In this document: positions 1 to 4,709 of the stretch, one piece after another
Layout of the letters: every line of letters begins with the position of its first letter
How positions within the stretch are numbered: the stretch's first letter is position 1
Assembly (NCBI GenBank): GCA_965370045.1
Contig: CBDUSI010000174.1
Span: 1-6,197 of the forward strand
Length of the DNA: 6,197 bases
Source: CAZONU01 sp965370045
Lineage (GTDB): Bacteria; Planctomycetota; SZUA-567; JAKLDR01
Direction of reading: 5' to 3'
Position numbers and translations under genes: made by a program
Notes under the pieces: model-generated
The model's database searches: none
The model's input: only the letters and a program-made list of their open reading frames with translations
Told to the model about the DNA's origin: nothing

Positions 1-54
1 GTGTTCAGATTTCGGTGTTCAGTAGCCTGAAAACTGACAACCGAAAACTGAAAA
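1..54. repeat. Imperfect inverted repeat of the 'ctgaaaactgacaaccgaaaac' type, possibly cut by the window edge
   Basis: The left arm (about 1-25, ttcagatttcggtgttcagt) is the approximate reverse complement of the right arm (about 28-54, tgaaaactgacaac followed by cgaaaactgaaaac). They could fold into a long imperfect hairpin with a very short loop. The right arm itself repeats a 'gaaaactga' unit. It is AT-rich compared with the rest of the window. Similar 'aactgaaaac' dispersed repeats are familiar to me from intergenic DNA of planctomycete-like genomes, where they give spurious ORFs reading LKTDNRKLKTE; that link is from memory. Because the repeat begins at base 1, its true left border is unknown. 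Confidence 0.6.
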
Positions 55-79
55 CAGAGGTCAACTTGGCCCTTGTGCG

Positions 80-95
80 AGAAAATGCATTTTCT
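80..95. promoter_or_regulatory. Perfect 16-bp palindrome, candidate operator
   Basis: AGAAAATGCATTTTCT is an exact palindrome with no spacer. It lies in the gene-free left region, 150-165 bp upstream of the possible starts of the repeat-domain ORF at 245 or 266. Perfect AT-rich palindromes of this size are typical of sites for dimeric repressors. No regulator in the window can be tied to it, and no clear -35/-10 pair is seen beside it, so its role is inference. Confidence 0.35.
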
Positions 96-150
96 TTGCC
101 CCGAGAATACGCCACTTACGACCCGCGCCGCGCGGCTCGGTGGACAGGTG

Positions 151-182
151 CTCATAGTACTTATGAGGGGGTACTACTTTTT
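151..182 (+). terminator. Small hairpin followed by a T-run, weak terminator-like
   Basis: Two overlapping inverted repeats are visible: CTCATA (151-156) with TATGAG (162-167), and TAGTAC (155-160) with GTACTA (171-176). The second is followed almost at once by five T residues (178-182). The stems are short and AT-rich, and no gene clearly ends just upstream, so a real terminator is doubtful. The stretch 55-176 otherwise holds no gene that I can support. Confidence 0.2.
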
Positions 183-368
183 CAACCGCCAAGACGCGGA
201 GGGAGCATCTAACCGCCAAGACGCCAAGACGCCAAGAAGGGCTGTTGAGCACAGAAAGAAGAGATATGATCAGGCCGCGGACATCCACACTTGGTCAACC
301 GGGCGATGCTCCCCGCGAGGGGAAAGAGTCCCGTTCTCCGAGCCTTGGCGCCTTGGCGGTTGAGAAAG
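177..368. repeat. Inverted-repeat element 1, arms of 8-bp 'acgccaag' units
   Basis: The outer arms are 177-197 and 348-368 and match as reverse complements at 19 of 21 positions. A second left-arm copy at 211-236 carries three tandem 8-bp units (ccgccaag, acgccaag, acgccaag). Its first 18 bases pair with 344-361 at 17 of 18 positions. The interior (about 237-343) has no obvious gene of its own and encodes no transposase, so the element is non-autonomous (MITE- or REP-like) if it is mobile. It overlaps the possible start codons of the downstream ORF, and its right arm ends about 40 bp before that ORF's first conserved domain. No convincing target-site duplication is seen. Confidence 0.75.
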
Positions 369-1408
369 ATGTTCCCTTTCCGAGGGAAGTGTTAGTGGAC
401 GCCGCGCGGCTGAAGGCGCGGGGCGCGGAATGGGAGGCCATCGCCAGGAGCGTTGACACCGCCGTCGGCGAGCTGGTGACGTTCTCCATCGACCATCCCG
501 AGGTCTGGGGGCCGCTGTACGAGCGCGCCGAGAAGCTGCGCTTACAGGAGGCCGAGGGCGAGACCATCAAGGGTTTGTGCACGCTGCTCAAGGGCGATGA
601 CGAGGCCGCTGCTGAAAGCGCAGCCAGGGAGTTATTGATCCATCGCAGACATGTCGAGCGAAGACGTTATCAACCACCAAGACACAAAGACACCAAGAAG
701 CTTGAGGGCTTGAACGCGGCGGAAACCGCTCGCGAAGCCAGCGCGCTTTCCCGCGACCCGGGCTCCAACTTGGTGCCTTGGTGTCTTGGTGGTGAAAAAG
801 AAGCGCCGGAAGAGCTAGTGCGCCGAATAACCTACGCCGCCAATCGCGTGGCACACGGGGACGACTACCACAGGATCGCGCGAGAGACGGGCCAGACCGA
901 GGTTGACGTCACGCGCTGGGCTTTCATTTACGCCAAAGCCTGGGACAGGGCATATCCAACAGCGAGAAGGACGGCCGCGCAGGCCGGCGCGGCGCTGGCG
1001 ATTAACAGACTGCTGATCTTCGTGGCCAGCCCGGACTTGAAACAGGCCGCCCGAGCGGGGCGGACGCTCTTGATGCATCGCCGCCACATGCACTGGCGAC
1101 TCCCGGAGCGGCGCCCCCGGTGCCCGACGGGAGACGCTTCGCTTGACGAGACCACGCCAGGATGGCGGAACCTCACGATTTGCCAGGGAGGGCAAAAGAC
1201 CTCGTTTGAGAACGGGCCGCAGAACGGGGAAAGCCCCGCAGCCGAGGGTACATGTCCTCCGAATCGCGCCCTAACATATCCGCCATCCATGGCTCAGGCC
1301 GTAGTCGCCATCCCTGGCGACGGCTCGCTTAAAGTCGCTCGCCGCTCCGGGCCGGCCCGCTCCTCCGGAGCGGTGCGTCCCTCCGCCCGGGCGCGTGACG
1401 GGCCCTGA
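245..1408 (+). CDS. Protein with two copies of a helix-turn-helix-like domain (terminase-small-subunit-like), split by a repeat element
   Basis: The protein has up to 387 residues. Residues 53-136 and 198-281 align without gaps over 84 positions, with 23 identities by my count, both ending in HRRH. This is strong evidence that the region is coding. The first half of each copy (for example DDYHRIARETGQTEVDVTRW) reads like a helix-turn-helix. The second half is alanine-rich helical (SPDLKQAARAGRTLLMHRRH) and resembles small helix-turn-helix proteins of the phage terminase small subunit or phBC6A51 type. That family call is inference. Residues about 145-183 are the translation of an inserted inverted-repeat element. 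The start is unsure (TTG at 245 or ATG at 266, neither with a strong ribosome-binding site), and both codons lie inside another such element, so the original start may be lost. From about residue 288 the sequence is low-complexity and probably run-on, so the functional end may be near base 1110. Confidence 0.55.
   Translation: MSTERRDMIRPRTSTLGQPGDAPREGKESRSPSLGALAVEKDVPFPREVLVDAARLKARGAEWEAIARSVDTAVGELVTFSIDHPEVWGPLYERAEKLRLQEAEGETIKGLCTLLKGDDEAAAESAARELLIHRRHVERRRYQPPRHKDTKKLEGLNAAETAREASALSRDPGSNLVPWCLGGEKEAPEELVRRITYAANRVAHGDDYHRIARETGQTEVDVTRWAFIYAKAWDRAYPTARRTAAQAGAALAINRLLIFVASPDLKQAARAGRTLLMHRRHMHWRLPERRPRCPTGDASLDETTPGWRNLTICQGGQKTSFENGPQNGESPAAEGTCPPNRALTYPPSMAQAVVAIPGDGSLKVARRSGPARSSGAVRPSARARDGP
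674..792. repeat. Inverted-repeat element 2, arms of 8-bp 'acaccaag' units, inserted in frame
   Basis: The left arm 674-697 and right arm 769-792 are reverse complements at 22 of 24 positions. Each arm is three tandem 8-bp units (ccaccaag, acacaaag, acaccaag on the left; cttggtgc, cttggtgt, cttggtgg on the right). It is the A/T-variant of element 1: each CG in the element 1 arms is CA on the left and TG on the right here. The 71-bp interior does not resemble the interior of element 1. It sits between the two domain copies of the surrounding ORF and is read through without a stop codon. Confidence 0.75.
1179..1238. other. Two short hairpins in the low-complexity tail of the repeat-domain ORF
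   Basis: TTTGCC (1179-1184) pairs with GGCAAA (1191-1196) across a 6-nt loop. CGGGG (1225-1229) pairs with CCCCG (1234-1238) across a 4-nt loop. They lie where the translated sequence stops resembling either domain copy. Neither has a T-run, so they support only the idea that this stretch is more RNA structure than coding sequence. Confidence 0.25.
1282..1373. terminator. Cluster of hairpins between converging genes, possible bidirectional transcript end
   Basis: Four inverted repeats lie within about 90 bases: GCCAT/ATGGC (1282-1293), GTCGCCA/TGGCGAC (1304-1321, 4-nt loop), CCGCTCC/GGAGCGG (1357-1373, 3-nt loop), and CCGCTCCGG/CCGGAGCGG (1342-1373). The last two compete, because CCGCTCC occurs twice (1342, 1357) and both copies can pair with the same 3' arm. 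The cluster lies between the + strand ORF body and the end of the - strand HU operon at 1422, a place where transcripts from both sides should stop. There is no T-run, so a factor-independent terminator is not proven. Confidence 0.35.
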
Positions 1409-1421
1409 GCGCGGCGGGCGG

Positions 1422-1877
1422 CTAGGGCGTGCCGGCGTCGGTTTCGGACTCCAGGGCTCTGTGGATCGTGGCGATCTCGCGCTTCAGGGACTCGTGGCGC
1501 TTCTTGATCTCGATGAGGCGCTGGTCCCTGCTCAGGAGTGGCGCGGCGACGGAGGCGTCGCCGGGCATGTCCTCAATGCGCCCGCGGCGGCGCAGCTGCC
1601 CGTAGTGGCTCTTGCAGTAGCCCTTGGCGTGGTGCGGGTTGGCGCAGCCGGGCACGCAGCAGAGCTTGCCGACCATCGACTCGTCGCCCTCCGCCATGTC
1701 GGCCGGCTTGGGCTGCGGCGCGGTGCGCGGCAAGCGTCCGGAGGGGGGCCGGGGGGCCGGCCTGGCGATCGCCTGACGAGAGCGGGACTTTCTCTGCTCG
1801 TCGTAATGTCTTTGGCAGAGGCCGCGGGCGTGGGCTTTTCGCCGGCAGCCCGAGACCTTGCAGCGGGCCGAACTCAA
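1422..1877 (-). CDS. Small protein with two CCCH zinc-finger-like motifs and a C-terminal coiled coil
   Basis: The 151-residue protein has two motifs with identical spacing, C-x4-C-x9-C-x2-H: residues C6, C11, C21, H24 and C73, C78, C88, H91. Each is followed by Tyr (GLCQRHY and GYCKSHY) and then basic residues. The four ligands per motif fit zinc binding, and the basic flanks fit nucleic-acid binding. A basic, proline-rich linker (about 30-60) separates the fingers, and residues 117-145 look like a coiled coil. Comparable GxCxxHY proteins occur in planctomycetes and myxobacteria with no firm function; this is from memory. The start is TTG at 1877, chosen because AGAGG lies 7 nt upstream and only 3 nt separate it from the stop of the preceding gene. 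It is the last gene of the HU operon. Confidence 0.85.
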   Translation of the reverse strand: MSSARCKVSGCRRKAHARGLCQRHYDEQRKSRSRQAIARPAPRPPSGRLPRTAPQPKPADMAEGDESMVGKLCCVPGCANPHHAKGYCKSHYGQLRRRGRIEDMPGDASVAAPLLSRDQRLIEIKKRHESLKREIATIHRALESETDAGTP

Positions 1878-1880
1878 GAT

Positions 1881-2285
1881 TTAACCTCTTGTCTGGCGGA
1901 AGTCGTCGAAGCTGCTGCTGCGGGCCCCTCCGGCCCCCTTGGGACGGGCCGAGCGACGCCCGGGCTTCTTCTCTCCCTGGGGCGCGGCGCCCAGAGCCTG
2001 CTCGAACTGCTGGTACTGGGCCTCTACCACCTCCAGGGCGCTGCCGATCAGCTGCCGCTGGGACTCAAGCTCCTGCAGCTTGGCAACGTCGACCTCGCCC
2101 GCCGGGACGCTCGCGTAGTAGGGGGAAAGAGACATCAGAAACTCGCGCCGGGCGGCGTCCAGCATGGCGTCCCGAACCGACTTCTCGACCTCGGCGAGCT
2201 TTTCGGCCAGGCTTTCCGCTTCGTCGCGCAGCAGTTCGAGCTTGTTGAAGTCGGTAAGCTCGACGCTTATGGGTTCGAGACCCAT
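1881..2285 (-). CDS. Hypothetical small coiled-coil protein in the HU operon
   Basis: I do not recognise this 134-residue protein. It has no signal peptide or membrane segment. Two long charged helical stretches with heptad-like leucines (about 15-50 and 66-98) are joined by a short turn containing SLSPYYASVPAGE, which suggests a helical hairpin or a dimer. The tail from about residue 103 is basic and rich in Gly, Ser and Arg (EKKPGRRSARPKG), probably disordered, and could touch nucleic acid. It starts with ATG at 2285, 3 nt after the TAG of the HU-family gene, with GGGG about 7 nt before the start. The tight packing between a DNA-binding protein and a zinc-finger protein suggests a shared DNA-related role, but that is inference only. 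Confidence 0.85.
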   Translation of the reverse strand: MGLEPISVELTDFNKLELLRDEAESLAEKLAEVEKSVRDAMLDAARREFLMSLSPYYASVPAGEVDVAKLQELESQRQLIGSALEVVEAQYQQFEQALGAAPQGEKKPGRRSARPKGAGGARSSSFDDFRQTRG

Positions 2286-2288
2286 CAG

Positions 2289-2627
2289 CTACCCCGCATT
2301 CTCCTTGGGCGCGTCGGCATCCGAGGAGGGCTGGGGCAAAGGCTGCTCGGCAAGCAACTTGCGGAGCCTCTGGCCCGGACGGAAGCGCACGCCCATCCGC
2401 GGGGGGACGTTAACCTCGGTCCCGGTCTTGGGGTTGCGTCCCACTCGCCCCTTGCGCGGCACCGGCGCGAAAACGCCGAAGTGGCGGAACTCCACGCGGT
2501 TGCCGCGGCACAGGTCGCTGACGACCTCGTCCAGGAAGGTCTGAAGGACGTTGCGACAGATGCTCTTGTCCACCCCGGTCTTGGCGGCCAGGCGCATGAC
2601 CATGTCCTTCTTGGTGGTTGTGGCCAT
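2289..2627 (-). CDS. HU/IHF-family DNA-binding protein
   Basis: This is a nucleoid-associated protein that should dimerise and bend DNA. Residues about 4-92 match the HU/IHF fold: two N-terminal helices (KKDMVMRLAAKTGVDKSICR, then a helix containing LQTFLDEVVSDL), then the beta-arm region. The family signature runs from HFGVFAPVPRKG to GRNPKTG (about 49-69), with the DNA-intercalating proline of the arm tip at about residue 66. The final helix is RFRPGQRLRKLL. About 20 extra residues (PLPQPSSDADAPKENAG) form an acidic/proline-rich tail that typical 90-residue HU proteins lack. Whether it is HU- or IHF-like is not settled. It is the first gene of a three-gene operon. An ATG at 2633 gives two more residues but sits too close to the Shine-Dalgarno sequence, so the ATG at 2627 is preferred. 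Confidence 0.95.
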   Translation of the reverse strand: MATTTKKDMVMRLAAKTGVDKSICRNVLQTFLDEVVSDLCRGNRVEFRHFGVFAPVPRKGRVGRNPKTGTEVNVPPRMGVRFRPGQRLRKLLAEQPLPQPSSDADAPKENAG

Positions 2628-2633
2628 ATTCAT

Positions 2634-2641
2634 CTCCCTCC
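2634..2641 (-). promoter_or_regulatory. Ribosome-binding site that decides the HU start
   Basis: On the - strand, GGAGGGAG directly abuts the ATG at 2633. The GGAGG core (2641-2637) is 3 nt from that ATG but 9 nt from the in-frame ATG at 2627. The wider spacing is the usual one, so translation most likely begins at 2627 (MATTTKKD). Confidence 0.6.
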
Positions 2642-2685
2642 GCGCAGCAGGGCCCCAACGGTCCAGCTTATTTTCCTAAGCCTAG

Positions 2686-2714
2686 ACTTTACGCGGCCTA
2701 CGGACCGGGTGCAA
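2686..2714 (-). promoter_or_regulatory. Candidate sigma-70-type promoter for the HU operon
   Basis: Read on the - strand, TTGCAC (2714-2709) and TAAAGT (2691-2686) each match the -35 and -10 consensus at four of six positions and are separated by exactly 17 bp. Transcription would start near 2679 and leave a leader of about 50 nt before the HU start. The stretch 2665-2720 is also clearly less GC-rich than its surroundings, as expected for a promoter. Confidence 0.45.
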
Positions 2715-2821
2715 GTACTTTTTCCGGCAGAAAATCAACTTCCCCCCGCAGGGCGCCCGCCGCGCGGAATCAACCGCCTTCGGGCCATTTCCGCTTGTGA
2801 ACCGCTCTCCGGCCGGTTAGC

Positions 2822-2837
2822 TTCCCCCAACGGGGAG
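2822..2837 (+). promoter_or_regulatory. Small hairpin over the ribosome-binding site of the YddG-like gene
   Basis: TCCCC (2823-2827) can pair with GGGGA (2832-2836) around a CAAC loop, with one more T-G pair possible. The 3' arm is the Shine-Dalgarno sequence (GGAG, 2834-2837) that lies 6 nt before the TTG start at 2844. The pairing could lower translation, but it may be chance in GC-rich DNA. Confidence 0.3.
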
Positions 2838-2843
2838 AAGCAC

Positions 2844-3776
2844 TTGAAAGGGAAGCGCGAGACGCTGGCCACGGTCCAGGGCGTGCTGGCCATCCTCTTC
2901 TGGAGCGGCACGGTGGGCCTGGTGCGCAGCCTGACCACCCGCCTGGGCACACTGACCGCCGGGTCGAGCGTGTACCTGGCGGCCGGCGTGCTGGCCTGCG
3001 CGTGGACCTTCCTCTCCCCCAAGCGCCGCGCGGCCTTCCGCAGGCTGCCGCGCGCCTACCTCCTGGGCTGCGGCGCGCTCTTCATCATCTACACCGCCTG
3101 CCTCTACCTGGCCCTGGGGTTGGCCGAGAGCGATAAGCACTCCCTGGAAGTCGGCCTGGTCAACTACCTCTGGCCGGGAGCGGTGATGGCCCTGTCGGTG
3201 CCGCTGCTGGGCCGCAAGGCGCGCTGGTTCCTGGTGCCCGGGGTGCTGCTGGCCTTCGCGGGGACGTTCCTGGCCCCGCTGGGCCGGGGGGACTTCTCCT
3301 GGGCGGGGTTCGGCGGGCGCCTGGCGGGCGGCTGGCTGCCCTACCTGCTGGCGCTGATCGCCGCCGTCAGCTGGGGGTTCTACTCCAACCTGAGCCGCCG
3401 GTGGGCCGGAGCTTCCGAGGGCAACGGCGTGCCCGTTTTCATTCTGGCCACCGGCCTGGTGCTCCTGGCCATGCGGCCCTTCTTCGCCGCCGAGCAGCCC
3501 GAGTGGGGGGCGACCGCGTTCATCGAGCTCGCGCTCCTGGCGGTCTTCCCGGCTTTTCTGGGGTACGCCTTCTGGGACGCGGCCATGCGCCGCGGGAACA
3601 TGACCTTGGTGGCGGCGCTCAGCTACTTCACGCCGGTGCTGGCCACGGTGGTGGCCAGTTTGTATCTGCGGAAGGAACTGCCCGGGGCGGCGCTGTGGGC
3701 TGGCTGCGCGCTGGTGACCGCCGGAGCCCTCGTTTCCAGGTTGGCGATGGTCGAAGAGCGGGCGGCGCGGGACTGA
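2844..3776 (+). CDS. yddG: YddG-like EamA/DMT-family permease, probable aromatic amino acid exporter
   Basis: The 310-residue inner-membrane protein belongs to the drug/metabolite transporter superfamily, which has ten membrane helices in two EamA repeats. The length matches E. coli YddG (about 293). The best landmarks shared with YddG as I remember it are the LWS-like start of helix 1 (AILFWSGTVGLVR, 16-28), EVGLVNYLWP (102-111), the following VPGVLLAFAG (131-140), LLALIAAVSWGFY (168-180), and GNMTLVAALSYFTPVL (251-266). YddG exports aromatic amino acids and some toxic analogues; the exact substrate here is unproven. The start is TTG at 2844 with GGAG 6 nt upstream. The same frame stays open far upstream, but that part is antisense to the HU operon and not membrane-like. 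Its stop is 3 bp from the stop of the convergent GH130 gene, with no terminator between. Confidence 0.88.
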   Translation: MKGKRETLATVQGVLAILFWSGTVGLVRSLTTRLGTLTAGSSVYLAAGVLACAWTFLSPKRRAAFRRLPRAYLLGCGALFIIYTACLYLALGLAESDKHSLEVGLVNYLWPGAVMALSVPLLGRKARWFLVPGVLLAFAGTFLAPLGRGDFSWAGFGGRLAGGWLPYLLALIAAVSWGFYSNLSRRWAGASEGNGVPVFILATGLVLLAMRPFFAAEQPEWGATAFIELALLAVFPAFLGYAFWDAAMRRGNMTLVAALSYFTPVLATVVASLYLRKELPGAALWAGCALVTAGALVSRLAMVEERAARD

Positions 3777-3779
3777 CGT

Positions 3780-4709
3780 TCAGAAGCTCTCGGTCATTAT
3801 CTCATCGAGCGTGCTGGTGGCCACGCAGATGGAGGTATCCGCCGCGCCGTAGTATATCTTCATGCCGCCCTGCTCGTCGATGACCGCGCCGCAGGCGAAG
3901 CACACGTTGAAGATGTCCCCGATGCGCTCGTAGTCCTCCCGCGGCGAGAGAATCGGCGCGTCCGAGCGCTTGATGACCCTGCTGGGGTCTTCCAGGTCCA
4001 GCAGCGCGGTGCCGATCCGGTAAATCGGGCCGGCGCTGGTCATCCTGACGCCGTGGTAGATCTCCAGCCAGCCCTCGGGAGTCTCGATGGGCGGCACCGA
4101 GGCGCCGATGCGGTAGTCGTCCCAGAACCCTCCCCGCGGGGTCATGACCACCTCGCTGTCGCCCCAGTTCAGGAGGTCGGGGGAATAGGAAACCCAGATG
4201 CTGCCCCGGCCCCGGCCGATGGGCCGGTCGAGCCGCGCGTAGCGGCCGTTTATCTTGCGCGGGAAGAGCACCCCGTCCTTGTTGCCCGGCTCGGAGACCA
4301 GCCCCAGGCGCTCGTAGCTCTCGAAGTCTTCGGTCCTGGCCAGCGTCACCCGCGGTCCCCAATTGCCCGTCGCGGTGTAGAGGACGTACCAGGTGTTCTC
4401 CAGGTAAGTCGCCCGGGGGTCCTCAATGCCCTTGGACTCGTAGGGCGCATACGGCCCCTCCAGGGCGGGCATCATGACCGGGCGGGGGTCGACCTCGAAG
4501 TGCAGGCCGTCGTCGCTGCGGGCCAGCGCGAAGAGCGAGTAGCCCTGCTGGCCCTCGACGCGCAGGAGCAGGAAGACCTTCCCGCCCGCGGTCACCATAG
4601 GAGTGCCGTTGAAGACCGTGTTGGCCCGGAAGGGAACGTCCTCGACGGTCAGCGCGGGGTTGCCCTCCCAGCGGTGCAGCAGGTCGCGGCCGAGATTCCT
4701 GGTGGGCAT
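3780..4709 (-). CDS. GH130-family glycoside phosphorylase/glycosidase, canonical motifs
   Basis: The 309-residue, five-bladed beta-propeller enzyme has no signal peptide, so it is probably cytoplasmic. GH130 enzymes split beta-mannosides, most by phosphorolysis to mannose 1-phosphate, some by hydrolysis. Motifs seen in order are FLLLRVE (R50), GIEDPR (94-99, with D97 the likely catalytic acid), NKDGVLFPRKINGRY (143-157), IWVSYSPDLLNWG (171-183), GWLEIYHGVR (213-222, H219), TSAGPIYRIG (224-233) and YYGAAD (286-291). The Arg, Lys and His positions are those generally linked with phosphate binding in phosphorolytic members, so this copy could be a phosphorylase; the substrate cannot be read from sequence. 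Its ATG overlaps the stop of the upstream paralogue by 1 nt (TGATG), implying translational coupling. It ends the operon. Confidence 0.9.
   Translation of the reverse strand: MPTRNLGRDLLHRWEGNPALTVEDVPFRANTVFNGTPMVTAGGKVFLLLRVEGQQGYSLFALARSDDGLHFEVDPRPVMMPALEGPYAPYESKGIEDPRATYLENTWYVLYTATGNWGPRVTLARTEDFESYERLGLVSEPGNKDGVLFPRKINGRYARLDRPIGRGRGSIWVSYSPDLLNWGDSEVVMTPRGGFWDDYRIGASVPPIETPEGWLEIYHGVRMTSAGPIYRIGTALLDLEDPSRVIKRSDAPILSPREDYERIGDIFNVCFACGAVIDEQGGMKIYYGAADTSICVATSTLDEIMTESF

Noticed and set aside
213..236. Direct repeats as a CRISPR array
   Set aside because: The repeats are contiguous 8-bp units without spacers and have inverted partners, which is unlike CRISPR.
15..363. Short open frames containing LKTDNRKLKTE and NRQDAKTPRR
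   Set aside because: These are translations of the inverted-repeat arms, not genes.
177..368. Insertion sequence with transposase
   Set aside because: The inverted repeats enclose only about 100-150 bp, with no transposase motif and no clear target-site duplication.
2795..2823. TTGTGA-17 bp-TAGCTT as a promoter for the permease gene
   Set aside because: The -10 matches only three of six positions and the resulting leader would be only about a dozen bases, so I do not call it.
1395..2843. Long open frame on the + strand upstream of and fused to the permease
   Set aside because: It is antisense to three well-supported - strand genes, its translation is low-complexity Ala/Gly/Leu/Val without membrane-protein pattern, and the permease has its own start and ribosome-binding site at 2844.
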